Source: Pontibacter silvestris (lineage in GTDB: Bacteria; Bacteroidota; Bacteroidia; Cytophagales; Hymenobacteraceae). From it: a stretch of 64,000 nt of DNA. Positions 9,975 to 18,934 of this stretch are shown here, piece by piece. The position numbers were made by a program, and so were the translations under genes. Within the stretch, counting starts at the first letter, position 1. Each line of letters begins with the position of its first letter. The notes below the pieces were generated by a model that worked only from the letters and a program-made list of their open reading frames with translations, did no database searches and was not told the origin of the DNA. The DNA is taken from positions 19,547 through 83,546 of the forward strand of contig NZ_JAJJWI010000013.1 in assembly GCF_020907275.1 (NCBI RefSeq). The letters are read 5' to 3'.

Positions 9975-10009
9975 AATGAGACAATAACTCTTGAAATTAT
10001 TGTCTCATT
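9975..10009 (-). terminator. Putative Rho-independent terminator after gmd
   Basis: A perfect 13-bp inverted repeat (arms 9975-9987 and 9997-10009, 9-nt loop) lies 26 bp downstream of the gmd stop. In the minus direction the stem is followed by a weak T-rich stretch. The position between two same-strand genes suggests termination or attenuation. Confidence 0.6.
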
Positions 10010-10034
10010 TATGTTATTACACCTGGTTCCAGTG

Positions 10035-11147
10035 CTATTCGTAATAGTTCAGGATACGGTGGCCACCTTCCATCAGGTAAGTGTCACGCTTGAACAGATC
10101 CACATCAGACTGCATCATGTCTTTCACCAGCGCAGGAAGGTCATACTTTGGTTCCCACCCTAATTTTGTCTTAGACTTGGTTGCATCTCCTATCAGCAGT
10201 TCCACTTCTGTTGGCCGGAAGTAATTCGGGTCTACGCATACTACCTCCAGGCCTTTTTCCAGTTGATACTCCGGGTTATGGCAGGCAGCAACGCAGCCTC
10301 TCTCCTCTACTCCCTCTCCTTTAAACTCTATCTCGATGCCCACTTCAGCAAAAGCCATTTTCACAAAGTCCCGTACAGTAGTGGTTACACCTGTGGCAAT
10401 AACGTAATCTTCTGCTACGTCCTGCTGCAGGATGCGCCACATCGCCTCTACGTAATCTTTGGCATGCCCCCAGTCGCGGCGGGCATCCAGGTTGCCCAGG
10501 AACAGTTTATCCTGTAAACCTAAGGCTATACGGGCCGCCGCGCGTGTAATTTTGCGGGTAACAAATGTCTCGCCCCGCAATGGCGACTCATGGTTAAACA
10601 GGATGCCGTTACAGGCAAACATGTTATAAGCTTCGCGGTAGTTAACGGTAATCCAGTAGGCATAAAGCTTGGCCACCGCATACGGAGAACGCGGATAGAA
10701 CGGAGTAGTTTCAGACTGCGGCACTGCCTGCACCAATCCGTATAGCTCAGAGGTAGATGCCTGGTAAACCCTTGTTTTTTCTGCTAAACCTAAAATACGA
10801 ATTGCCTCCAGAATGCGCAAAGTGCCTATGCCGTCTGCATTGGCAGTGTACTCCGGTGTATCGAAGCTAACCTTTACGTGGCTCATTGCCGCCAGGTTAT
10901 AGATTTCGTCCGGCTGTGTTTCCTGTATAATGCGAATAAGATTGGTGGAGTCCGTCAGGTCTCCGTAGTGCATCTTAAAGTTCACATTCTTCTCATGCGG
11001 GTCCTGGTACAGGTGGTCTACACGATCGGTATTGAAGAGTGAGGAACGCCTCTTAAGTCCGTGAACTTTGTAGCCTTTGCTCAAAAGCAGTTCTGCCAGG
11101 TAAGCTCCGTCCTGACCAGTAACACCTGTTATAAGGGCTGTTTTCAT
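10035..11147 (-). CDS. gmd: GDP-mannose 4,6-dehydratase
   Basis: A 370-residue short-chain dehydrogenase/reductase. The NAD(P)-binding [21 protein letters not shown] N-terminus is [15 protein letters not shown]. The catalytic set is visible: ASTSELYG followed by [10 protein letters not shown] (the YxxxK pair), with [16 protein letters not shown] as a Gmd hallmark. It converts GDP-mannose to GDP-4-keto-6-deoxymannose, the first step to GDP-L-fucose or related 6-deoxyhexoses. The neighbouring fcl gene supplies the next step, so the exported glycan probably contains L-fucose. Confidence 0.97.
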   Translation of the reverse strand: MKTALITGVTGQDGAYLAELLLSKGYKVHGLKRRSSLFNTDRVDHLYQDPHEKNVNFKMHYGDLTDSTNLIRIIQETQPDEIYNLAAMSHVKVSFDTPEYTANADGIGTLRILEAIRILGLAEKTRVYQASTSELYGLVQAVPQSETTPFYPRSPYAVAKLYAYWITVNYREAYNMFACNGILFNHESPLRGETFVTRKITRAAARIALGLQDKLFLGNLDARRDWGHAKDYVEAMWRILQQDVAEDYVIATGVTTTVRDFVKMAFAEVGIEIEFKGEGVEERGCVAACHNPEYQLEKGLEVVCVDPNYFRPTEVELLIGDATKSKTKLGWEPKYDLPALVKDMMQSDVDLFKRDTYLMEGGHRILNYYE

Positions 11148-11236
11148 TTTTTCAGCTATTTAAATCTTTATTTCACTTGGATGACATAAGGGAGGATAAA
11201 ATATCCAACCAATTCTGCCCCTCCGTGTCAAGGCTA

Positions 11237-11297
11237 GGAATGTTTCCAATGAATGCGCAAGGCAGAACTGCTCCTGCTACAGGGTAAGAAACATTCC
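11237..11297 (-). repeat. Inverted repeat in the fcl-gmd intergenic leader
   Basis: A perfect 10-bp inverted repeat (11237-11246 and 11288-11297) encloses a 41-nt segment that can form its own short GCAG/CTGC stem. It lies 90-150 bp upstream of the gmd start in the 227-bp gap after fcl. It could be a leader RNA structure or the remains of a terminator; there is no U-tract after it. Confidence 0.35.
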
Positions 11298-11374
11298 CCC
11301 TTTGCCCCCTGCATGTAAACACGAAGGCTATTACGGATGGGGAATAGTATTAGTTTTATATATGCTATATATTA

Positions 11375-12310
11375 TTAAGCTAATACATGTTTCTCTTTAA
11401 AATCAGCATAAGCCAGCGAGACACCTTCTTTCAGTTCAGTGGTATGTTTATAACCTAAGGCATGTAATTTAGATACATCCATCAGTTTGCGGGGAGTACC
11501 ATCCGGTTTGGAGGTGTCAAAAACAAGCTCGCCATCAAAACCAACAACTTCTTTCACCAGCAGAGCCAGCTCTTTTATGGTCACGTCTTCACCTGTACCG
11601 ATATTGATTAATTCACGTCCATTGTAGTGCTCCATCAGGAAAACACAGGCTTCAGCCAGGTCATCGGCAAAAAGAAACTCCCGTTTTGGGCTACCTGTAC
11701 CCCACACAGTAACCGTAGGCTCATGGTTTACTTTCGCCTCATGGAACTTGCGGATAAGAGCAGGAAGTACGTGAGAATTGTTCAGATCATAATTGTCGTT
11801 GTACCCATACAGGTTGGTAGGCATTACGCTGATAAAGTTACAGCCATACTGGTCCCGATAAGACTCGCACAGTTTAATACCTGTGATTTTAGCTATAGCA
11901 TAGGGCTCATTGGTCGGCTCCAGGGCACCTGTTAAAAGATAGTCTTCCTTTAACGGCTGGGGGGCCATTTTAGGGTAAATGCAGGAAGAACCCAGAAACT
12001 GTAGTTTTGTTACCTGGTGCAAGTAAGCTGCATGAATAATATTCGCCTCTATCATGAGGTTATCAAACAGAAAGTCTGCCCGATAAATGTTATTCGCCTG
12101 AATACCTCCCACTTTTGCGGCAGCCAGGAAAACATATTCCGGCTTCTCCTCTTTAAAGAAATCCAGCACAGCCTGCTGGTTACGAAGATCCAGTTCAGAT
12201 GAGGTGCGGGTAATCAGGTTCTGGTATCCTTCTGCTTCCAACTTACGGCAAATTGCAGACCCTACCATCCCCCTATGACCTGCCACATATATTTTAGCAG
12301 CTTTTTCCAT
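11375..12310 (-). CDS. fcl: GDP-L-fucose synthase
   Basis: A 311-residue SDR-family epimerase/reductase. It has [19 protein letters not shown] (NADP-binding), [10 protein letters not shown] and the catalytic [13 protein letters not shown] (YxxxK), with [21 protein letters not shown] as a family marker. It converts GDP-4-keto-6-deoxymannose to GDP-L-fucose in two steps. ATG 12310 is preferred to a TTG one codon upstream. It lies directly upstream of gmd, giving the complete two-gene pathway from GDP-mannose. Confidence 0.97.
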   Translation of the reverse strand: MEKAAKIYVAGHRGMVGSAICRKLEAEGYQNLITRTSSELDLRNQQAVLDFFKEEKPEYVFLAAAKVGGIQANNIYRADFLFDNLMIEANIIHAAYLHQVTKLQFLGSSCIYPKMAPQPLKEDYLLTGALEPTNEPYAIAKITGIKLCESYRDQYGCNFISVMPTNLYGYNDNYDLNNSHVLPALIRKFHEAKVNHEPTVTVWGTGSPKREFLFADDLAEACVFLMEHYNGRELINIGTGEDVTIKELALLVKEVVGFDGELVFDTSKPDGTPRKLMDVSKLHALGYKHTTELKEGVSLAYADFKEKHVLA

Positions 12311-12602
12311 CAATCAAATTATGTTAAACAGTTGTTTGTTTAAGGTTATATAAATTAAACAAATACTTATATAATAAAAACTTTATTTAATGTAGTATTC
12401 AATCTTCTGTTTTTTTAACCAGAAGATAAGCCATCACTGGTTACCCTCGGCTATAAACAAAGTACCTGTCGTGTAACTAAAAGTTACTTATTAAACAACA
12501 CAGGTTGCTAGTTAACGAGGTTTAGTAATTCGCCAACTGGTTAATAATAGTTGAGGCTACAGGAAACCCCTTTAAGCTTATAGCAACAATAATGGTCAGG
12601 TT

Positions 12603-14975
12603 TTAGACCTTTAAAATGCGCTTCCACCAGGGCTTCGTTTGGGCATCCTCTGCATAATACCCATAGCCGTAGCCATAACCGTACCCGTAACCATAATTCA
12701 GTTTACTGAAATTCACATCGTTAAATAGTATGGCCATCTTATCGATTTTACCGCTTTCATACTGTTGCTGAATATTGCTCAAAAAGCTCTTCAGCGTATA
12801 ATCCTGGCGTACCATAAATATGTTGGCATCCGCTACCTGCATCAGTTCTAACCCATCAGATAATATACCTACAGGTGGTGTATCGATAATAATATAATCA
12901 AACTGGTTCTTTAAAGTAAAAACCAGGTCATCCATTCGCTTACTCAACAGCAACTCCGACGGGTTTGGAGGAATATCACCGGACGGAAAGATATATAACT
13001 GTTCCTGGATAGTAGTATGTACAACCTCTTCCAGAGAGGCATATCCTGCCAGGTAATTACTTAGCCCTACATTGCTATGCACACCATAATCAGTATTATT
13101 ATTAGGTTTGCGCATGTCTGCATTTATCAATAAGGTACGCTCTCCTGAAATGGCAAAAATATATGCAAGGTTTTTCGCTGAGAAAGTTTTCCCCTCACCA
13201 CTTACAGACGATGTAACCACGATTATCTTCCCTTTCTGCTCCTGCCCTCCAATCATAAAGCGCAGATTAGAACGAACAGTCCTGAAAGCCTCTGCCAGTG
13301 CGGATTTAGGGCTCTGATCGATCAGGCTGCTGCTTTCACGTTTGTTATGCCCGATAATGCCCAGCAAGGGAATAGTGGACAGTTTACCGATATCCTCCGT
13401 GGAGGTGATTTTATTATTCAGCACCTCTTTCAGGAAAATGAAGCCGGCAGGCAAGGCTAAACCAATAAACAGAGCTATTAAATAATTCTGGTTAGGTTTT
13501 GGGGAAATTGCAGCTTTAACGGCGGCAGTATTAACCAGTTTTGCATCGGGTGTTGTGGCAGCTGTAGAAATGCCTGCTTCTGCCCGTTTCTGCATCAGGA
13601 AAACATAAAGCCCCTCGCTCAGGTTATACATGCGCTGCAGGTTGATAAACTGGCGCTCCGCCGCAGGTAACTGCTGCAGGGTTGCCATCATTCTGCCAAC
13701 ACGGGCATTTATATCGTTTATGGCTATTTGGTTTGCCCGTTGCAGGTTACGCACATTTTCAGAAATACCAGAAAGTATTTCCCTTGCTGTTGCCCTGGCA
13801 GAACGTATCTGTGTATTTACCAAGGGGTTCTGCGTTTGCTCTGCCTGTAAAGAAGACAGCTGTAGCTGTACTTCTATAAGTTGTTGAATTAGTTGGTTTA
13901 ACACAGGATCTGCTACACCAAAGGATGAAGGAGCAACCACGCTTTCTGTTATGTTACCATCGGCTATATAATTCTTCAGGTAGTCATAATACTGGGCCTC
14001 AACGAGCAGGGCAGCTTTTTCCTGCTCCAGGTCTTGAATCAGCTGACTGGTCTGGCTTCCCTCGTCACTCATTGTGAGGCCTGTATTCGCTTTTTTGAAA
14101 GATTCCAGGCGGTTTTCTACCAGGTACAAAGAATCGCTGATCTGGCCTAACTGCTGATCTATAAAATTTATTGTGTTAACTGCATTTGTGTTTTTTTCAT
14201 TTAAGCCTGCCAAGATATAGGTTTGAACATGCTGATTCAGAAAGTCCATTCCCTTTTTAATATTATCTGTTACGACACTTATTTCAAGAATAGAAGTCTC
14301 CTGAACCGGTTGAATATTCAGGCTCCCCCGGTACTGCCCTATTAGGCTTTCAATCGAATTCAGTTGGAAAAAAAGATCTTCCTCCGTGTACTGATTCTTT
14401 CTGAGATGCTGCACAACAAACTTAAAGCCGTTTAAATTAATCACCCTGTCAAACAGGAAGTTCTGCGCTGTTGCCTCCTGGGCTATAGAAGCATTGTCAG
14501 CAGATAATGTAAAGGTGTTATCATCAATTATCTCGCACTTGATTAAGACTCCATAAGGAATGAAAGAGGAGGAAGAATCCACTAAAACCCGGATCGGGCT
14601 TTCGCCATAAATCTCTGTAAACTTAATGTTACCTTCGGCAAAATAAGATACCCTAAAGTCTAAGGCCTGTAGAGTTGCTCTTACCAGATCATTTGATTTT
14701 AGCAGGACCGATTCATTTCTCAGGTTTTTAGTATTGGAAAAAGGCTCTTCCCCATATAGTAAGGCAACCGGGGCATTGGTGATATCCGATGCATCTTTTA
14801 TAAGGACGGTCGTTCCAACTTCATAAACAGGAGTCGTATACCTGTTAAACAAAAAAGCTGCCACTAAAGCCAGGGGAATAGTGATAGCAAACAAGTACCA
14901 GTACTGCTTTAGTTTCTGCAGTATCAGTTGAATATCGATCAGGTTATCCTGTTGTGGTATTGGTTCCGGGCTCAC
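12603..14975 (-). CDS. Wzc-type polysaccharide co-polymerase with BY-kinase domain
   Basis: A 790-residue protein with a GTG start. Residues about 10-110 are a Wzz-type chain-length domain with a first membrane segment (WYLFAITIPLALVAAFLF). A long coiled-coil region spans about 230-460, and a second membrane segment follows near 510 (YLIALFIGLALPAGFIFL). Residues about 570-770 are the cytoplasmic tyrosine kinase: Walker A VVTSSVSGEGKTF, A' box LLINADMRKP and Walker B YIIIDTPPVG. The C-terminus is an alternating Tyr/Gly run (six YG units) before KPWWKRILKV, the likely autophosphorylation cluster. It pairs with the Wza-like protein encoded just upstream to control polymer length and export. Confidence 0.93.
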   Translation of the reverse strand: MSPEPIPQQDNLIDIQLILQKLKQYWYLFAITIPLALVAAFLFNRYTTPVYEVGTTVLIKDASDITNAPVALLYGEEPFSNTKNLRNESVLLKSNDLVRATLQALDFRVSYFAEGNIKFTEIYGESPIRVLVDSSSSFIPYGVLIKCEIIDDNTFTLSADNASIAQEATAQNFLFDRVINLNGFKFVVQHLRKNQYTEEDLFFQLNSIESLIGQYRGSLNIQPVQETSILEISVVTDNIKKGMDFLNQHVQTYILAGLNEKNTNAVNTINFIDQQLGQISDSLYLVENRLESFKKANTGLTMSDEGSQTSQLIQDLEQEKAALLVEAQYYDYLKNYIADGNITESVVAPSSFGVADPVLNQLIQQLIEVQLQLSSLQAEQTQNPLVNTQIRSARATAREILSGISENVRNLQRANQIAINDINARVGRMMATLQQLPAAERQFINLQRMYNLSEGLYVFLMQKRAEAGISTAATTPDAKLVNTAAVKAAISPKPNQNYLIALFIGLALPAGFIFLKEVLNNKITSTEDIGKLSTIPLLGIIGHNKRESSSLIDQSPKSALAEAFRTVRSNLRFMIGGQEQKGKIIVVTSSVSGEGKTFSAKNLAYIFAISGERTLLINADMRKPNNNTDYGVHSNVGLSNYLAGYASLEEVVHTTIQEQLYIFPSGDIPPNPSELLLSKRMDDLVFTLKNQFDYIIIDTPPVGILSDGLELMQVADANIFMVRQDYTLKSFLSNIQQQYESGKIDKMAILFNDVNFSKLNYGYGYGYGYGYGYYAEDAQTKPWWKRILKV

Positions 14976-14992
14976 GTGTTAATAATAAGAAT

Positions 14993-15775
14993 TTACCTGG
15001 TAAGGCGTTCTATAAGTAAAGTGATAGTACTTAACACTGATAAGGTCAGTGCTACACTGGATAACAGGTTCTCGCGTATGTTTCGGGCAGGCAAAGGGTC
15101 TACGACTAACATATCGTTGGGTTGCAGGAAGAAGTTGTTCTGCCCCACGGTGTTGTTATCCAGCAAGCTAAATGTGTAAAGCTTTGCCTGCCCCCCCTCA
15201 GATCGAAGCAACTTTATCCGGCCCCGGTTAGCATAGGGGGTTAAGCCTCCTGCCGTTGCTATGGCTTCCACTACATTAATGTTATCCTGATAGGTTGTAA
15301 ACTGTCCCTGTCGCGTTACCTCGCCCAACACTGTATAACGAAAAGTCAAGAGCCTGAGGTTAACAGTTGGGTCAGTCAAGTAAGGCCGTAGTGCGTCTGT
15401 TACTTTTATGCGGGCTTCCGGCATTGTCAGGTTTGCCAGGTTTACCTTTCCAATAACCGGAAGAATCATGTTTCCCTCTGCATCCAGCGTATAGCCGTCT
15501 AAAACAGGATCCTGGGCACCAAAAGTTGCCGTACCTGTATTCAGAAAGTTAAATTCAGTTGGAGTTGTGCTCTGCACCCGCAGCGACAGCACGTCACCGG
15601 GTTTCAAGGTATAGACCTGGGGCTTCAGGTCGAAAGTCTTTAAAAGCTTATCTGCCTCGCCCTGGTTTCTGACCTCAGGATCATTCTGTAATAAGATAAG
15701 CTTTTTCTGTGGAACGCAGGAGCTTACGAGAAGTATTCCCAACAACATCCATGCAGCAATAAGGGTGTAACGCAT
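14993..15775 (-). CDS. Wza-type polysaccharide export lipoprotein
   Basis: ATG 15775 gives a 260-residue protein that begins with a lipoprotein signal (RYTLIAAWMLLGILLVSSC). An in-frame ATG at 15829 would add 18 polar residues before it and is less likely. Residues about 55-150 form the Poly_export domain (YTLKPGDVLSLRV ... PVIGKVNLANLTMPEA), followed by SLBB-like beta-grasp repeats (VLGEVTRQGQFTTY ... NVVEAIATAGGLTPYANRG). A hydrophobic C-terminal helix resembles the outer-membrane alpha-helical barrel segment of Wza. It would form the outer-membrane part of the export channel with the Wzc-like kinase, whose gene starts 18 bp downstream. Confidence 0.92.
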   Translation of the reverse strand: MRYTLIAAWMLLGILLVSSCVPQKKLILLQNDPEVRNQGEADKLLKTFDLKPQVYTLKPGDVLSLRVQSTTPTEFNFLNTGTATFGAQDPVLDGYTLDAEGNMILPVIGKVNLANLTMPEARIKVTDALRPYLTDPTVNLRLLTFRYTVLGEVTRQGQFTTYQDNINVVEAIATAGGLTPYANRGRIKLLRSEGGQAKLYTFSLLDNNTVGQNNFFLQPNDMLVVDPLPARNIRENLLSSVALTLSVLSTITLLIERLTR

Positions 15776-15904
15776 TCTTGGTGTCTCTACACTTAAAGTT
15801 TTTAGCTCAGTAATATTCCGGAGCCACATGACAAGTAACGAATTTATAAAATTAATCGTGTTTACCGGGAATTAACCACTCTCATTCTCAATTAATATGT
15901 ATTT

Positions 15905-16744
15905 CTAAAACTGCACCGCCACGCCATTGGTTATGGAATATACAAAACGGGTAACAGGCACAATCGGTTCATCTTCATAAACACAGGTAAAGCCTGTCTT
16001 TAAAGTCAGGGACTTATATACCTTGACACTTAAGCTTATATCGCCGCTTACACGGTTTCTGAACTTATCAATACTTTCCGCATAGCCTGTCTGATAGTAA
16101 ACGATAGCATTGGTTTCTACATTTTCATTAAGTTTCGCTTTGGCACTTACGTAGTTGGTGGATTTCAGCAGATCGGATGTTCGTATAATGTCCTCCTCTT
16201 CCGGCATTTCCCACTCTTCGTGCTCGTGCATGAGCCCTGTACCGAAGAAAACATCCACATTTTCTTTATTGCGCAGAATTTCTAAACGAAGATACGCTCC
16301 GCCCAGGGTACGCAGTTCAAGACCTCTTGCCTTATCGGCCTGCACCTGGGCAAAAAGCTCATAAGAAAGCTTTCGCTTCCTGAAAAGATTTGTTCTGAGG
16401 TGCGAATACCCTGTACTTGCCACGGCGTTACGCTGGCTGGAGGAAGTGTAATTAACAAGCAGGTAATTTACATAATTCAGAAGCAGGTAACTGTGCTGTT
16501 TCGAAAAATAGGCTATATCGCCATCAAAAGTAAGCTGCAAATAATTATTCGGGTTATTTTCACCTGCATTCTGGTTATACATCGAAAAGTCCAGCCCGAT
16601 CTTACCGGTTAAATAGTTGCTTGAATCCCGCTTTACCCGTTCCTCTTCTATGTTAACTATTTGTGCATTCGCTTTTTGAAGAAAAGAAAAGAGAGAAAGC
16701 AAAAGGGTACAAAATATAAGTTTTAATCGGGTATTTTCAGCCAT
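15905..16744 (-). CDS. Outer-membrane beta-barrel protein, DUF481-like
   Basis: A 279-residue protein with a cleavable signal peptide (LIFCTLLLSLFSFLQKANAQ) followed by repeated amphipathic beta strands (YLQLTFDGDIAYF, HSYLLLNYVNYLLVNYT, LSYELFAQVQAD, GAYLRLEIL) and a final aromatic residue (GVAVQF), as expected for an outer-membrane barrel. The pattern resembles DUF481 proteins. ATG 16744 is preferred to a TTG at 16753. It is the first gene of the polysaccharide run on this strand. A role in the envelope is likely, but a direct part in export is only suggested by position. Confidence 0.72.
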   Translation of the reverse strand: MAENTRLKLIFCTLLLSLFSFLQKANAQIVNIEEERVKRDSSNYLTGKIGLDFSMYNQNAGENNPNNYLQLTFDGDIAYFSKQHSYLLLNYVNYLLVNYTSSSQRNAVASTGYSHLRTNLFRKRKLSYELFAQVQADKARGLELRTLGGAYLRLEILRNKENVDVFFGTGLMHEHEEWEMPEEEDIIRTSDLLKSTNYVSAKAKLNENVETNAIVYYQTGYAESIDKFRNRVSGDISLSVKVYKSLTLKTGFTCVYEDEPIVPVTRFVYSITNGVAVQF

Positions 16745-16753
16745 AGGTATCAA

Positions 16754-17194
16754 AAGAGCAGCTTACAGGACTAGTTTTCTTTTAAAATAAAGGTTAGAGC
16801 TTTCAGGCTTAGCTATCATTAGCATCTATAATGTTGCAGGCGTAATCAAAGCCTCTTCAACTAAGCTGTTTTTCTTGACCGTTACATTTTAGTCAATAAC
16901 AAATATTGTCAAAACTTTTTGCTATTTCTAACGCTTATCAAAAAAGATACTCTGGCGTATATTATACAGGCTTATCATTCAATTGCTTAGCAATTTCTTA
17001 AGTGATTGCTCGTTTCAAAAGTACTAAACCAGATCAGGTACCGTGAAAGCCTCCAACAGTATTATCATAGACCAAGCAGCTCAACATGCAGCAAATATGT
17101 ATTCGAGTTAAACCGAGCTAAAATATTGGCCACTATTCTATAAAAAACAGTATTTCACTTTATTCAAATGTTTTACTTGTTAAGATAAAGTATC
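16754..17194. other. Intergenic region between divergent genes
   Basis: This 441-bp AT-rich stretch must hold promoters for the leftward polysaccharide run and the rightward 158-residue gene. A TTGAC-N12-GTCAA inverted repeat is present at 16875-16896. No convincing open frame or RNA gene is visible. Confidence 0.4.
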
Positions 17195-17671
17195 ATGGCA
17201 CAAGCATCAATAGAACTGGTACAGGCATTAAAAGAAACTGCTTTACGGCTTGCGGCAGGCCAAAGTTACCAGTGGGGACACATGGGAAGTTGCAACTGCG
17301 GGCACCTAGCACAAACTGTAACCCAGTACAGCAAAGGAAAAATTCATGGTGCTGCCATGTGGCGCTACGGTGATTGGCGGGAACAGCTACGCGACTACTG
17401 CCCACACAGCGGATTACCTTTAGACCAAATTATTGACCAGATGCTGGACTTTGGCTTCACGACGAATGAGCTTACGCACCTGGAAAGGTTATCGCACCCT
17501 CGCATTGTCGCTAAACTGCCCGCCGACAAGAAACACCTGGTTTATAATAACAGGGATGATGTTGTCTTGTACCTGAACACATGGGCCGCCTTACTGGAAG
17601 ATGAAATAGTAGCTAATATTTCTGTCAAAGCCGAAAAAGAAACAACTGGAGCTCTTGCTACTGTTTCTTAG
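17195..17671 (+). CDS. Hypothetical protein, conserved-looking, with CxC motif
   Basis: A 158-residue soluble protein that I do not recognise as a named family. The N-terminal half has a helix (ELVQALKETALRLAAG) and then GHMGSCNCGHLAQTVTQYS, where the CxCxH cluster could bind a metal. Further along, WRYGDWREQLRDYCP and LDFGFTTNELTHLERLS look well ordered. There is no signal peptide or membrane segment. It stands alone between two long intergenic regions. Coding is supported by its unbroken frame, mid-range composition and typical amino-acid use. Confidence 0.75.
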   Translation: MAQASIELVQALKETALRLAAGQSYQWGHMGSCNCGHLAQTVTQYSKGKIHGAAMWRYGDWREQLRDYCPHSGLPLDQIIDQMLDFGFTTNELTHLERLSHPRIVAKLPADKKHLVYNNRDDVVLYLNTWAALLEDEIVANISVKAEKETTGALATVS

Positions 17672-17971
17672 TACAAGTTAAAGTGGCTACAGAACAGGAT
17701 GAGTTGAAGGCCTCGTAGTGCGCGCAGCTCCTGCGAACGTTTGAAGCAGAAAATGCCTTTGTAAAGTTTCACATATAAATTTTTTCGAAGACCTTCGATA
17801 GCAATAAAACAATTTAGGAGCTTAAATTTAAATGAAGAGTTTAATTTCAGGAAGTTACATGAAGTTTAGATTTTAAGTGCTGCCAACACTTCCCAGACAT
17901 AATTTCCTCCTTGCTTGCCGGGTAAAAGATATTTTGTCAGTTTTGGAGAAACTTAAACTGATATTACCCCT

Positions 17972-18628
17972 ATGTTAACTCCTGAGCAAATTATTGAAAC
18001 CACTGCAGATCATGTAAAAGAATGGTTTACGGGTGAGGGTTCCGGGCATGACTGGTGGCACATTTACAGGGTGTGGAATAATGCGAAACATATTGCTAAG
18101 CATGAGCAGGCAGATATGTTTATCGTAGAACTTGCTGCTTTACTACATGACATAGCAGATCATAAGTTTCATAATGGTGACGATACTGTAGGCCCGCGCG
18201 TAGCCAGGGAATGGCTGCAAGGGCTTCATGTATCAGATGAAATAACTGATCGTATATGCGTCATCATCAAAGAAATATCTTTTAAAGGGGCTGGCACATC
18301 TTCTGTAATGAGTTCTTTAGAAGGTGCTATTGTTCAGGATGCGGACCGGCTTGATGCCATTGGGGCCATTGGCATCGCCAGAACCTTTGCCTATGGTGGA
18401 CACAAAAACCGTGAGATGTATGACCCGGCTATAAAACCCGTTTTACACGATAGCTTTGAGGCTTATAAAGCCAACACTGCTCCTACTATCAATCATTTTT
18501 ATGAAAAGCTTTTGTTGCTGAAAGACCGTATGCATACTGAAACAGCCAGAAGAATAGCTGCCCGAAGGCACCAGTATATGGAAGAGTTCCTCTCCCAGTT
18601 TTATGCAGAATGGGAAGGCCTGAGATAA
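17972..18628 (+). CDS. HD-domain phosphohydrolase (YedJ-like)
   Basis: A 218-residue HD-superfamily protein. The metal-binding set is HDWWHIYRVW (first His), then LLHDIADHKF (the HD doublet), and further QDADRLDAIGAIGIARTF, where the Asp completes the site. This arrangement matches the YedJ / uncharacterised hydrolase group rather than dGTPase or RelA/SpoT. It is likely a cytosolic metal-dependent phosphatase or phosphodiesterase with unknown substrate. No operon partner is evident. Confidence 0.88.
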   Translation: MLTPEQIIETTADHVKEWFTGEGSGHDWWHIYRVWNNAKHIAKHEQADMFIVELAALLHDIADHKFHNGDDTVGPRVAREWLQGLHVSDEITDRICVIIKEISFKGAGTSSVMSSLEGAIVQDADRLDAIGAIGIARTFAYGGHKNREMYDPAIKPVLHDSFEAYKANTAPTINHFYEKLLLLKDRMHTETARRIAARRHQYMEEFLSQFYAEWEGLR

Positions 18629-18934
18629 TAATGCCGATAGTTGTAGATTGCAAAATGCCTGAAGTCTATTAAAGAATCAGATGTGAGTGTTAAGACATTG
18701 AATATATCTTTTAATTTTAACTGATGATTCACCACCTTGACACAGGTGTTTATTTGCTGTGTCTTAATACTTATTGAGCAGCTTCTCAGTAACAACATTA
18801 GCACTGGCAGTAACTGGAATAAACCTTTAGCTGCTGTGCTATAGTTAAAATATTATAAGATGATAAGTAGGCGTATTGGCTAAAACTTTGTTCTCGTTAA
18901 TCCTGCTATAAAATTATTAATATCAAACCTGATC
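18629..18934. other. Intergenic region
   Basis: This 306-bp AT-rich stretch lies between the HD-domain gene and the antiporter gene. No gene, clear hairpin or repeat was seen. It presumably carries the antiporter promoter. Confidence 0.3.

Noticed and set aside
12402..12427. 8-bp hairpin between the Wzc-type kinase and fcl genes
   Set aside because: The T-run lies in the loop rather than after the stem, so it is not a plausible intrinsic terminator.
16875..16896. TTGAC-N12-GTCAA inverted repeat upstream of the DUF481-like gene
   Set aside because: The spacing does not suit a Crp/Fnr dimer, only 5 bp per arm match, and no other copy was found.
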